Origin: Bacillota bacterium | GTDB lineage: Bacteria > Bacillota > Sulfobacillia > Sulfobacillales > Sulfobacillaceae | Reading direction: 5' to 3' | Length of the DNA stretch: 45,863 nt | NCBI GenBank assembly: GCA_023475835.1 | Contig: JAMCVM010000216.1 | Span: forward strand, 1 to 45,863 | Shown: one piece after another, positions 23,880-32,798 of the stretch | Position numbering within the stretch: position 1 is the stretch's first letter | Layout: every line of letters starts with the position of its first letter | The notes under the pieces: generated by a model | What the model saw: the letters and a program-made list of their open reading frames with translations, nothing else | Database searches by the model: none | What the model was told of the DNA's origin: nothing | Program-made: the position numbers and the translations under genes

Positions 23880-24999
23880 AGCAGTCGTTTTGGGGGCGTT
23901 AGCCGCCGGCTGCAATTTTTATGCTGGATATCCGATTACGCCGGCCACAGAGATTATGGAACAAATGGCTCGGATGCTTCCCGGACGGGGTGGAGTATTT
24001 ATTCAAATGGAGGATGAATTGGCCGCCTTGGGGGCGGTGATTGGAGCCACTTGGGGTGGTATGCGGGCTATGACTGCGACGTCAGGGCCCGGATTTTCGT
24101 TAATGCAAGAGCACATTGGCTATGCCGCGATGACACAAACACCCTGCGTCGTGGTCGACTCACAACGGATTGGCCCTTCAACGGGACAACCGACCATGCC
24201 AGCGCAGGGTGATGTCATGCAGGCTCGCTGGGGTTCCCATGGCGATCGACCTGCGATTGTGGTGACCGCATCATCGGTCAAGGACGTCTATGACATGACC
24301 CAACAAAGCTTTACTTGGGCTTTTACCTATCGGTTACCCGTCGTCTTGCTTTTGGATGCCGTATTGTCTCACATGCGTGAAAACATCGAGTTGCCTGCTG
24401 TCTCTCCGCCGTCTCTCCCTACTTCCGCTGACTCCGCCGACTCCGAGGACCCTTATAAGCCGTTTGGGAACCATCCCTTTGTTCCTTTTAGTGCAAACAC
24501 GCGGACGATAGTCAGTGGGTTAGCACACGATGAAACTGGGAACACGCGCGGGGCGGTCGGGCCAGCCAGTGAGCAAATTCTTCGTGATTCGCTTTCTCAT
24601 CTAGACGAAGACTATCAAAAGATAACTCGGCATCGGAATTATAGGCTCGAGGATGCGCAATGGCTCATCATCAGTTATGGCATCACAGCGCGAGCGGCAC
24701 GGGCCGCTGTCGACATATTGCGCGAAAGTGGCGTACGAGCGGGCCTTTTGGAACTTATGACACTGTGGCCTTTTCCAGAACTTATCGTCAAGTCCATAGC
24801 CCGACATGTCCAAGGAATTCTTTTACCTGAATTAAATTTGGGGCAACTGGTTTTGCCTCTTAGGGCCGCGGTGGGAGGACTTTGCCCCGTCGCCGGATTG
24901 GGAAGAGCCGATGGCGAACTGTTTACTCCCGAAGCCATCGCACAAGCCATGATATCGCATAGTCGCAAGATCGAAAGGAGGGTGTCGCATCATGCCTAA
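23857..24999 (+). CDS. korA: 2-oxoacid:ferredoxin oxidoreductase alpha subunit
   Basis: This subunit holds the pyrimidine domain that, with the beta subunit, oxidatively decarboxylates a 2-oxoacid to an acyl-CoA. Family signatures are QGNEAVVLGALAAGCNFYAG followed by YPITPATEIMEQMA, EDELAALGAVIGATWGG, TSGPGFSLM and STGQPTMPAQGDVMQARWGSHGD. At 380 residues it is the stand-alone alpha form, with gamma encoded separately. ATG 23857 has AGGAGGAAG eight bases upstream, inside the previous gene. The sequence fits the KorA/VorA group, so 2-oxoglutarate or a branched-chain oxoacid is more likely than pyruvate, but the substrate is not certain. Confidence 0.88.
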   Translation: MRLVQGNEAVVLGALAAGCNFYAGYPITPATEIMEQMARMLPGRGGVFIQMEDELAALGAVIGATWGGMRAMTATSGPGFSLMQEHIGYAAMTQTPCVVVDSQRIGPSTGQPTMPAQGDVMQARWGSHGDRPAIVVTASSVKDVYDMTQQSFTWAFTYRLPVVLLLDAVLSHMRENIELPAVSPPSLPTSADSADSEDPYKPFGNHPFVPFSANTRTIVSGLAHDETGNTRGAVGPASEQILRDSLSHLDEDYQKITRHRNYRLEDAQWLIISYGITARAARAAVDILRESGVRAGLLELMTLWPFPELIVKSIARHVQGILLPELNLGQLVLPLRAAVGGLCPVAGLGRADGELFTPEAIAQAMISHSRKIERRVSHHA

Positions 25000-25825
25000 C
25001 GTTGGAAACGATTTACATCCATACCTACGGCATCAGATGATGCCTACGGTTTGGTGTCCCGGATGCGGACACGGCAACATTGCACGGGCCATTGCTACTT
25101 CTTTGGAACGTCTCGAACTGGATTTGGGGCACGTGGTAGTGCTGGGTGGCATCGGCTGTTCAGGTCGCACCCCCTTTTATTTTAACACCAACGCCATGCA
25201 TACCACACACGGGCGAGTTCTGGCCTTCGCTACCGGACTGAAGCTGGCCAATCCATCGCTCACAGTGATTGTGGCCATGGGTGACGGGGATGCCTTAGCG
25301 ATTGGAGCAGGTCACTTTATTCACGCAGCACGGAGGAATATTGATTTGACGGTTGTTTTGTACAACAATAGCATATACGGTATGACCGGTGGCCAACAGG
25401 CACCGACCACACCTCGTTCGTTTCGGTCCACTACATCGCCCTTTGGCGGTATCGAACCCGCCTTCGACGCAGTCGACCTAGCGTTAGCTGCAGGGGCGAC
25501 GTACGTGGCAAGAACAACCACCTTTGACTTTGCTGAAATGCCCGAATATATTTCGGGCGGTATTCGTCATCCAGGATTCGCGATGATAGAAATTTTAAGT
25601 CAGTGCCCGACGTACTTTGGAAGACTCAACCAATTAGGCGATGCGCCCGAGATGATTGAGTATCAACGCAATCACACGGTGATGGCGGGTGACGAGAGTC
25701 AGATCGGCCGTGACGACTTGTTGGGCAATCTTCCTGTCGGGATATTCCGCCAGGAAATTCGTCCCGAGTATACCCATCAATATGCCGAACTTAGCCAAGC
25801 ACAGGGGGGAGATTACCGTGCATAA
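24992..25825 (+). CDS. korB: 2-oxoacid:ferredoxin oxidoreductase beta subunit (thiamine diphosphate)
   Basis: The beta subunit binds thiamine diphosphate and an iron-sulfur cluster. CPGCGHGN near residue 23 is the conserved cysteine motif. MGDGDALAIGAGHFIHAARRN followed by LYNNSIYGMTGGQ is the thiamine diphosphate/Mg motif (GDGD...NN...YGMTGGQ). The end (SQCPTYFGR, YQRNHTV) is typical of KorB. ATG 24992 overlaps korA by eight bases and has AAAGGAGGG upstream. At 277 residues it has normal length. Expression is almost certainly coupled within the four-gene operon. Confidence 0.9.
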   Translation: MPNVGNDLHPYLRHQMMPTVWCPGCGHGNIARAIATSLERLELDLGHVVVLGGIGCSGRTPFYFNTNAMHTTHGRVLAFATGLKLANPSLTVIVAMGDGDALAIGAGHFIHAARRNIDLTVVLYNNSIYGMTGGQQAPTTPRSFRSTTSPFGGIEPAFDAVDLALAAGATYVARTTTFDFAEMPEYISGGIRHPGFAMIEILSQCPTYFGRLNQLGDAPEMIEYQRNHTVMAGDESQIGRDDLLGNLPVGIFRQEIRPEYTHQYAELSQAQGGDYRA

Positions 25826-26378
25826 AGCCGTTCAAACCCCAGACCGTTTGGGTATACGCTTAACTGGACGGGGGGGACAGGGTATTATCCTTTCGGGCGT
25901 GATTATCGCTCAAGCCGCCATGTACGATGGGCGGTTTGTAGTGCATACGCAAAGTTACGGGCCCGAAGCCCGTCTCGGGGCGTCGAAATCCGAAGTGATG
26001 ATCTCTCGTTGGGAAATCGCTTTCCCTGAAGTGGTGTTGGCTGACATTCTGTTGTGCTTGTCACTCGACGCCTATCTCAAGTACGGTTCACAGGTGGCTT
26101 CCAATTCGCTGTCTGTCATTGACGACTTGATTGGTATCACGGCGCCGGCACCGGGCCAAGTGATCTTGCCTTTAAGACGCACAGCTCGGGACTTAGGAAA
26201 CGAGTTGAGCGCAAACATCGTAGGTCTTGGCGCATTGGTTGCAATTACCGAACTCGTGGAAGTCCATCATGTTCAGCAAGCCATTAAAGAACGGGTAAAG
26301 CCGGAGTTTTCTGAGGTCAACCTGAAGGCATTTACGCGAGGACTGGAGCTCGGGGAACAATGGCATGCTTCTGCATGA
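25818..26378 (+). CDS. korC: 2-oxoacid:ferredoxin oxidoreductase gamma subunit
   Basis: The gamma subunit completes the complex and helps bind CoA. The signature GRGGQGIILSGVIIAQAA near the N-terminus, then TQSYGPEARLGASKSEVMIS and ANIVGLGALVAI are diagnostic. GTG 25818 follows AGGGGGGAG by about seven bases and overlaps the korB stop by eight bases; a longer frame back to 25689 lies wholly inside korB. The length is 186 residues. It is the last gene of the operon; no clear terminator follows before the IS remnant. Confidence 0.9.
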   Translation: MHKAVQTPDRLGIRLTGRGGQGIILSGVIIAQAAMYDGRFVVHTQSYGPEARLGASKSEVMISRWEIAFPEVVLADILLCLSLDAYLKYGSQVASNSLSVIDDLIGITAPAPGQVILPLRRTARDLGNELSANIVGLGALVAITELVEVHHVQQAIKERVKPEFSEVNLKAFTRGLELGEQWHASA

Positions 26379-26545
26379 ATTGGTCGATGTTGCATTTTGG
26401 TGGGGATTGCAGTTTTTGGGGGAGTTGCTCCGATAATTGAGGTGGAAGTTCGTGGCCCAGTCAAATAGGTAGGGTTCGCTATTCCCGGAAGCGATGTAAG
26501 TCATGTAAATTTTTGGTATACAAATAGAGAGACGGTTCGAGTGAT

Positions 26546-27356
26546 CCGGTCGTCGTCGACGAATTTGCCTTGTATGAATGCAGCAGGTGTGGTCGTCAAG
26601 CATCTCTGACTGTCGGCACCATGTTTCAGCATACCAAAGTGGCTTTGCGGATCGGGCTTCTCGCGATGTTGTTCCTGGCCATGGATAAGGGTGGGAAATC
26701 GGCGCTAGTCTTCAGCCGAGAACGCCGCTTGCAGGACGCCACGGCCTGGGGTATGCATCATCACATTCAACGCGCGATGGCCGATCGCAATCCCAAGGTT
26801 CAGTTAGCGGGGTTGGTAAAACGCGACGATGCCTCTGTTGGCCGCAAGAGTCAAAGTCCTGGGCGTCGTCCAAGGATGGCCCAGGGAAATAAGGACCGGG
26901 AACCGACCAAGATCCGGTGGGGGTGGGGATCAGGGTGAACGAACAGGGACATCCGCCGCATGCATTGTTGGAAGTTGTGGCGAATTTCAAGCAAGAAACG
27001 GTGCTAGAAGTCCTCAAACGGCGCATGGATCAGGCAGGGGTCTGGTGGAGCGATGCATCCGCGGTCGATGCCGCGGGGGCCACAGCTCATCCCGCGGATC
27101 ATCGAGTGACCTTGAGTCGTGATCTCAACGCATCTTAAGTGTTTCATTGGATGAATACGCTCATTAGTCTCGCGACAACCGTTATCGATGGCACCTATCA
27201 CGGGCGCGGACGACCCTCGGAAGTCCCCGACGGCAACGGTGTTTGGAAGCGTTGACGGATCGATTTAATCGTCGGTACCTGGGAACCCGGGTCGCCGACC
27301 GCTTACGGATGGCGTGTGTGACGCGTCCACCGCATTCGTACGCCAGATCGTGCGAC
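26546..27356 (+). pseudogene. IS1595-family transposase remnant, copy 2
   Basis: The longer of two copies, here on the plus strand. Readable parts: VVVDEFALYECSRCGRQASLTVGTMF and the AMDKGGKSALVFSRERRL segment in one frame; GVGIRVNEQGHPPHALLEVVANFKQETV and a DDE-like region after a frame shift near 26910; then DGTYHG and LTDRFNRRYLGTRVADRL near the end, again in shifted frames. The first zinc-ribbon half is missing and stops interrupt the rest. It is inverted relative to copy 1 and lies directly after the 2-oxoacid oxidoreductase operon. The stretch 26379-26545 holds nothing else recognised. Confidence 0.8.
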
Positions 27357-27883
27357 AAAGCCGTTGCCGGTGAGGCCACCGAAATCGCCTATTCAGGATA
27401 AAATGAGGTTCGCAAGGTCGTCATGCTTGGAGATGAGGGGCTTATGGTCTCCTTTTGCGTCTTCCAAACCACTGGACCACCGAATTGCCTGCGGCCTGTC
27501 CCTCGTACGACGCTTCGGCCGATCTCATCACCTCCTGAATCCTAGTGGTATGACACGTCGTACCAACGTCCCACGCAAAATCAGTCGGATCGGCGCATTG
27601 GCTTAAAGGGCATACGCTTCCGTAAAGAAAGCGGGGGGAGACTCATCCCTACAACCTGACTGATCTGAGGGTGCATGTCCGTGGAGCCTCACCGGGAGGA
27701 GGCGAACCCCGGATGTTGCGGAATATTCTGGTAAATAGCCGGCCGTTCGTGTGGCTATGGTGTGTTTTTTACCCCTCAAAAGGCTCGGAGAGAAGGCGGT
27801 CACCTTCGTTCCGGCGATGTCGGACCGCACGCCACCCCGTTGCTCTGGACCGGACCAGATGCCGTGGAGCCCCTCTACGAAGC
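27357..27883. other. Gene-free stretch after IS1595 copy 2
   Basis: I see no supportable gene. Short open frames on both strands lack ribosome sites and family motifs. A plus-strand segment near 27640-27900 (GASPGGGEPRMLRNILVNSR) might be transposase debris but no family can be named. Confidence 0.4.
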
Positions 27884-28486
27884 TTATTTTCCGTTGCGGA
27901 TATCGTCTAGAGTCTCAAGAGCATAGACAATTTCACTGAACGAGGCAGCGCAGGCTGCCCCGATGGGAGATTGCACCGAAAATCCAGGCCTGACCGGATC
28001 GGTGCCACCTAAAGCAAAATAACGGACCAGGTTCCACCATTGACCATCAAGAGAGTAGTGAAAGGCAAATGTCTTGCCGACTTTTGAGACTCGTAAATAA
28101 ACCGAATTTCCTTCGATGGCGGTGGAGTTGCAATCGTCGGAGGTGCCTCGAGTAACGACCGAGACAATGGTCGGTTGACCCTGAGCAGAGTATTCGAAGC
28201 ACAGCTTGGCCCACAGGTCGTCGGTAACCTGGATGTGGAGCGTGCCGGCATCGTACTTCTCTTGGAAATGGACCGTTACTTTCGCACGGAGCAAGAAGTC
28301 TTGGCTCATCGGTTCGAACAACGCACATGGGGCATTCCGTTTGATCGACAACCCAGACGGATCCAAGAACCAATCTTCGGCGGGGCCTGAGACCATCGTA
28401 AGGGCAGCCGAACCTGTCTCCCATGACTGGGGACGATTTTTCCAAGAGAGCTCGCGGTCTAAAAGGTCAATACGAAATCGTTCCAA
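27884..28486 (-). CDS. DUF1349 family protein (concanavalin-like lectin/glucanase fold)
   Basis: The 200-residue protein matches the DUF1349 layout: an early SAALTMVSGPAEDWFLDPSG, then APCALFEPMSQDFLLRAKVTVHFQEKYDAGTLHIQVTDDLWAKLCFEYSAQ-type strands, and a final EGNSVYLRVSKVGKTFAFHYSLDGQWWNLVRYFALG. This fold often binds carbohydrate; the enzymatic role is unknown. The start is TTG 28486, nine bases after a perfect AGGAGG (28496-28501); an in-frame ATG at 28504 overlaps that site. The gene appears intact although surrounded by debris. It is the only complete minus-strand gene in this zone. Confidence 0.8.
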   Translation of the reverse strand: MERFRIDLLDRELSWKNRPQSWETGSAALTMVSGPAEDWFLDPSGLSIKRNAPCALFEPMSQDFLLRAKVTVHFQEKYDAGTLHIQVTDDLWAKLCFEYSAQGQPTIVSVVTRGTSDDCNSTAIEGNSVYLRVSKVGKTFAFHYSLDGQWWNLVRYFALGGTDPVRPGFSVQSPIGAACAASFSEIVYALETLDDIRNGK

Positions 28487-29336
28487 ATTTCTATGCCTCC
28501 TCATCGAAGTCACTGAACGGACCGGCCACCGAAAGCTGGCCGGAGATGGCAGGGCGGCGAGCCGCATACCTTTCGCCCAGCCCCACGGTTAAGACTGGCT
28601 AAAGTGTATGGAAGGAGCGGAGGGTTGTCAATCCGACGGCGAGGGTTTAGACGAGGCCGATAGAACGAACCGACCCGGTGTTCCGCGCTCCACGGCATCA
28701 CAGGAATCGATATCGTACCGACTTTCTGCGAAGAGATCAGTTCCTGCCATGCTAGCTCGGCTCATCTGGTCCAAAGATGCTGCCAGGCAGAATCTATCGG
28801 AACGCAAGATTTTTGCAAGTGTTGCAGAGGCTCATGGGAGTCGAGAATGCCATACATCCTGTATGCCATCTATATATTCGCCACCAAAGAATTGAAACGT
28901 ACTCCTTGATCAAGAGGGCTATGGCACTCAAACCTGATCGGTGCCAGTATCAGATCGTTAATGCCGAGTATATCAATCCCCAACGCCAAAGGCCATATCG
29001 AAGAGAGTGCGTAAGCACCAGAAAATCATCCGGTGCGTCCACCACTGCCGGAGCCAGGGTCTTGCGAATGGGCCGTCAGCCCCTGCGAGGTTTCGTCGAT
29101 GGTGGCCTGCGAACCGTAAGGCTGTTGGCTCAACTCGCGACATTTCGTCCTAGTGTGCGCCCGGTGACGGCGCACAGGGCATTGGGACGCCGAACAAGCC
29201 ACCGCCGGAGCAGGTCGTGGCTGAAGAACGAAGGCGTCCTTTAATCCCCGTCTGAATCTGGTTGATGACCGCCTTTAAAGAAACGGTTTTAACTCGACGG
29301 GGCGATGAAACGAGGGTTCTTAGGCGGCATGACGTA
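28487..29336. other. Region upstream of the trp promoter, no recognised gene
   Basis: About 850 bases without a supportable gene. A plus-strand frame at 28777-29244 (155 codons, Arg-rich at its end) has no recognisable domain and is probably transposase debris or chance. The minus-strand DUF1349 gene promoter should lie just after 28501. Confidence 0.4.
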
Positions 29337-29365
29337 TTGACAATCAGAAAAAACGGCAGTAAACT
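29337..29365 (+). promoter_or_regulatory. Sigma-A promoter of the trp operon
   Basis: TTGACA (29337-29342) and TAAACT (29360-29365) are separated by exactly 17 bases. Transcription would start near 29372, just before the T-box leader. It is the best promoter in the window together with the one at 36150. Confidence 0.75.
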
Positions 29366-29371
29366 CAGGGA

Positions 29372-29669
29372 TATAGCAACCTATGGGTTGTAGTCATCGG
29401 CAATGACCGGGAAGAGTACTTAGGTGAACGTCGTTCGAGAGAGCCTCCTTATCGGTGCAAGGGGGGCACGTCACAACCTAACGAATGGGCCCGTGAGCTT
29501 CCAACCGAAAAGTGAGTAGGCTTGGACGGATTCTTCCACCGTTAACCGGGAAGACGATATCGGAGTCGGATGATTGACATCCCGTATCGGCTAAGTGAGA
29601 CCGTTTCGGTCTAATCAGGGTGGCACCGCGGAGATACCTTCGTCCCCAATGGGAGAAGGTCTATTTTTT
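29372..29669 (+). promoter_or_regulatory. T-box leader with UGG (tryptophan) specifier
   Basis: Uncharged tRNA-Trp should bind this leader and prevent termination, turning on trp genes when tryptophan is scarce. The T-box motif AGGGTGGCACCGCG is at 29617-29630. In stem I, CCGGG (29407-29411) pairs with CCCG (29490-29493), and TTAGGT (29420-29425) with ACCTAA (29476-29481). The specifier loop between them has the 5' AGTA (29415-29418) and the 3' GAA followed by TGG (29486-29488) and a purine. Further conserved pieces are AGAG and GGTGCAA in the distal arm and CCGTTA before the antiterminator. The specifier matches the operon's product. Confidence 0.92.
29636..29669 (+). terminator. T-box regulated attenuator of the trp operon
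   Basis: ACCTTC (29636-29641) pairs with GAAGGT (29655-29660), extended by TCCC/GGGA, and is followed by CTATTTTTT. It overlaps the T-box antiterminator region as expected. trpE starts 15 bases later. Confidence 0.85.
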
Positions 29670-29683
29670 GCGGGAGGCGCCTT

Positions 29684-31123
29684 ATGGATCGAGAACAGGG
29701 ACTGCGGCTATGGCAGGGAGACAGTCCTCACCTGGCTCTAGTCAAACGATTTAATATTGATCAGCTTACCCCGATTTCTGCATTTCTTCGCTTGCGCTCC
29801 TTAGGATCTCGCGCCCTCCTGGAAAGTGTTGAAGGGGACCTGAAGATTGCCCGTTATTCGTTCATCGGGGTTGGGACTAAGGCCGTGCTTTATCATCGCG
29901 ACGGTCAAGCCGTGGTCGAAGGCCCTCAAATCTCCCTGACCGGAGACGATCCAGTGCCTCTTTTGCGCAAGGTCAATGAAGTCTTTAAGGTCGCCGTGCC
30001 CGACGACGAAGAATTGCCCTACACCGGAGGGGCTCTGGGGTACTTTGGCTATGACTGGGTCCGGCGCTTGGAACACTTGCCGAACCACCACGAACATCCG
30101 GGGCCCGATTGGGAGTGGTTTTGGCCGGAAACGGTGGTGGCGTTTGATCATCATCGCCATTGTCTAACCCTTATTGTCGAGGCAGCACAAAACCGCCTGG
30201 AGGACGCTCGAGAACGCATGCAAGCCGTAGAACAGGCGCTGTCGCGTCCATTTGGCTGGCAGGCGCCCGAAGTCGTGCGCACCGCTCCCGTCGTTTCCAA
30301 TTTGGATCAGGGCAGATATCACGCGATGGTGGCTCGAGCCAAACAATACATTCGTGATGGCGACATTTTTCAAGTGGTGCTGTCGCAAAAGTTGTCTAGC
30401 CAGGTGGCCGGCGATCCCTTCAACTTATATCGCAAGCTCCGGTTGGTGAATCCTTCGCCGTACTTATTCTATTTTGAAGGGGCATCTAAAACTCTGGTGG
30501 GTGCGTCGCCAGAAGCGCTGATTCGTGTAACCCAAGGTGTGGTGGCTAATCGCCCGATTGCTGGCACGCGGCGCCGGGGCATCAATGCGGCCGAAGACGA
30601 AGCGTTGTGGCAGGATTTGATCCAAGATCCTAAGGAACTATCCGAACACACGATGTTGGTGGATTTAGCCCGAAACGATTTAGGCCGGGTTAGCCAGTAT
30701 GGCAGTGTTGGCGTCACCGAATTGATGGTTCGCGAGTCTTATTCCCACGTGATGCATATTGCCTCGGAGGTCCAAGGTCAGCTTCGACCAGAATACGACG
30801 CCTTGGATGCCCTGGCAGCCAGCTTTCCCGCCGGGACCTTAAGTGGGGCGCCCAAGATTCGCGCCATGGAGATTATCGAAGAACTGGAAGTCGAGGCTCG
30901 CGGAGCCTATGGCGGCGTGGTGGGATATCTGTCCCATCGCGGAGACCTCGATGCCTGCATTGCGATTCGCACGCTGGAGGTAACTTGCGACGGGCAGGTG
31001 ACGGTCCAGGCCGGTGGCGGGGTGGTGGCTGATTCCGATCCTGAGGCCGAGCGTCGAGAGTCCTTTAATAAGGCGGCCGCTCCGCTTTCGGTCTTGGAAC
31101 CCGATGAGGAGGACTGGTTATGA
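29684..31123 (+). CDS. trpE: Anthranilate synthase component I
   Basis: TrpE converts chorismate to anthranilate with ammonia supplied by TrpG. The feedback-site motif LLESVEGDLKIARYSFIG is near residue 45. The chorismate-binding catalytic part has DGDIFQVVLSQ, ASPEALIRV, RPIAGTRRRG, HTMLVDLARNDLGRV, FPAGTLSGAPKIRAMEIIEELE and GAYGGVVGY. The length, 479 residues, is normal. ATG 29684 follows GGGAGG. Its TGA overlaps the trpG start (ATGA), giving equal expression of the two subunits. Regulation is by the upstream T-box. Confidence 0.96.
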   Translation: MDREQGLRLWQGDSPHLALVKRFNIDQLTPISAFLRLRSLGSRALLESVEGDLKIARYSFIGVGTKAVLYHRDGQAVVEGPQISLTGDDPVPLLRKVNEVFKVAVPDDEELPYTGGALGYFGYDWVRRLEHLPNHHEHPGPDWEWFWPETVVAFDHHRHCLTLIVEAAQNRLEDARERMQAVEQALSRPFGWQAPEVVRTAPVVSNLDQGRYHAMVARAKQYIRDGDIFQVVLSQKLSSQVAGDPFNLYRKLRLVNPSPYLFYFEGASKTLVGASPEALIRVTQGVVANRPIAGTRRRGINAAEDEALWQDLIQDPKELSEHTMLVDLARNDLGRVSQYGSVGVTELMVRESYSHVMHIASEVQGQLRPEYDALDALAASFPAGTLSGAPKIRAMEIIEELEVEARGAYGGVVGYLSHRGDLDACIAIRTLEVTCDGQVTVQAGGGVVADSDPEAERRESFNKAAAPLSVLEPDEEDWL

Positions 31124-31728
31124 TATTGATGATTGATAACTACGACTCATTTACCTACAACCTGGTTCAATATCTCGGTATCTTGGGAGAGACCTTGACC
31201 GTCGTCCGCAATGATGAAATGGACATTGAGAGCTTGGCCGCTCTTCGGCCGGATCGGGTGGTGATCTCACCGGGCCCCGGTCGTCCCAAAGACGCGGGAG
31301 TGATTGTTCCCTTGATTCGTCAAATGGCACCTAAGGTGCCTATTCTAGGCGTGTGTTTGGGCCACCAAGCAATTGCCGAGGCCTTTGGTGGGCAAGTGGT
31401 GCCGGCGGTGCGCTTGATGCATGGCAAAGCCGATCAGGTATATCATAGAGGTCGCGGAAGCGTGCTCTTTGATCACATTGCGGACGGATTTTCGGCGGGG
31501 CGTTATCATTCTTTAGCCGTAGCCTTAGCGCCTGAACTTCCGCTTGAGGTCTTGGCAGAATCTGATGATGGAACCATTATGGCTATATGCCATCGGGAGT
31601 ATCCAACCTATGGGATTCAATTTCATCCGGAGTCCATCTTGACCCCCGATGGCATGCAACTTTTGCGAAATTTTCTCAGAATACCACCGCTGGTCGGAGC
31701 GACAGGCGATCTAGGAGGCGCACTGTGA
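31120..31728 (+). CDS. trpG: Anthranilate synthase component II (glutamine amidotransferase)
   Basis: TrpG releases ammonia from glutamine for TrpE; in many Firmicutes it also serves 4-amino-4-deoxychorismate synthase. Class I amidotransferase triad: Cys in GVCLGHQAI, and His/Glu in YGIQFHPES. The N-terminus ILMIDNYDSFTYNLVQYL and the SPGPGRPKDAG loop are typical. At 202 residues it is slightly longer than usual, with a short Gly-rich end. It overlaps trpE by four bases and trpD by four bases. Confidence 0.95.
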   Translation: MILMIDNYDSFTYNLVQYLGILGETLTVVRNDEMDIESLAALRPDRVVISPGPGRPKDAGVIVPLIRQMAPKVPILGVCLGHQAIAEAFGGQVVPAVRLMHGKADQVYHRGRGSVLFDHIADGFSAGRYHSLAVALAPELPLEVLAESDDGTIMAICHREYPTYGIQFHPESILTPDGMQLLRNFLRIPPLVGATGDLGGAL

Positions 31729-32756
31729 GCAGTGTGATAGCAGAGACATTGGCGCGCTTGGCCGATGGCGAGCACCTGAGTGCGGCCGCCGCGGAGCAGG
31801 TGATGGACGCGGTGATGGCCGGAGAGGCCTCGCCGGCTCAAATTGGAGCCATCCTGATGGCGCTTCGCCTCCGAGGGGAGTCGGCCGAAGAAATTTCTGG
31901 ATTTGCGCGGTCCATGCGCAATCATGCCCTGTCGGTGCTCATCCCCCGCCGTCCGGTCGTGGATACCTGCGGCACCGGCGGCGATGGATCGCACAGTTTC
32001 AATATTTCGACCGCCGCCGCCTTGGTGGCCGCTGGGGCCGGAGCGACCGTGATTAAGCATGGCAACCGGGGAGCGAGTTCGAAGAGCGGCAGTGCCGACT
32101 TGTTGGAGGCGCTCGGCATTCAACTCAATCCAACGCGGCAGACGTGGACTCAAATGGTTAAAGAGACGGGATTTGGGTTTGTGTTTGCTCAAAGCGTGCA
32201 TACAGCGATGCGTCATGCCGGCCCAGTACGGAAGGAACTGGGAATTCGCACCGTCTTTAACTTGCTCGGCCCGTTAACTAATCCGGCATCGCCCGAGTAC
32301 CAAGTGATCGGCGTGTTTGACGCTGACCGCATTGCTCTGATGGCGGAGGCATTGGTGCAATTACAGGTAGACCGCGCTCTCGTCGTTCATGGTGACGGGT
32401 TGGATGAGGTCACGCTTTCCGGAGTGACGGACTATGCTTTGGTCGATGGCGGAGCGATTGTGCATGGACAGTGGACACCCGATAGTTTTGGCTTGCCGTG
32501 GTATCCCAAAGCGGCCATCCGGGGAGGAGAGCCTGCGTTTAATGCCGAGATTTGCCTGGGAATTGTAGCAAATGAGGCTAGCGCGTACTCGGATGTGGTG
32601 CTTGCCAATGCCTCCGTGGCTCTGTTGGCCGCGCGTATGGTCGCCGATCCCAAAGAAGGGGTGCGCTTGGCCCGTGACGCCATCACCAGTGGACGGACGG
32701 CTAAGGTTTTGAAGCAATTGCAAGAAATGTCGGAGATCACTCAAAGTGGGTCATGA
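31725..32756 (+). CDS. trpD: Anthranilate phosphoribosyltransferase
   Basis: TrpD transfers phosphoribosyl from PRPP to anthranilate. Motifs: DTCGTGGDGSHSFNIST (PRPP/anthranilate loop), KHGNRGASSKSGSADLLEALG and the FNLLGPLTNP segment. GTG 31725 overlaps the trpG stop (GTGA) and has TAGGAGG seven bases upstream; the longer frame back to 31587 lies in trpG. The protein has 343 residues, a normal length. It is followed by a 42-base gap, the largest within the operon. Confidence 0.95.
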   Translation: MSSVIAETLARLADGEHLSAAAAEQVMDAVMAGEASPAQIGAILMALRLRGESAEEISGFARSMRNHALSVLIPRRPVVDTCGTGGDGSHSFNISTAAALVAAGAGATVIKHGNRGASSKSGSADLLEALGIQLNPTRQTWTQMVKETGFGFVFAQSVHTAMRHAGPVRKELGIRTVFNLLGPLTNPASPEYQVIGVFDADRIALMAEALVQLQVDRALVVHGDGLDEVTLSGVTDYALVDGGAIVHGQWTPDSFGLPWYPKAAIRGGEPAFNAEICLGIVANEASAYSDVVLANASVALLAARMVADPKEGVRLARDAITSGRTAKVLKQLQEMSEITQSGS

Positions 32757-32798
32757 CCGCGGTGCCTGTCATGACCTCTGGAGTTAGGGGGTGGATGG

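Noticed and set aside
28777-29244. 155-codon plus-strand ORF before the trp promoter
   Set aside because: No domain, no ribosome site, odd Arg/Ser-rich end; most likely debris.
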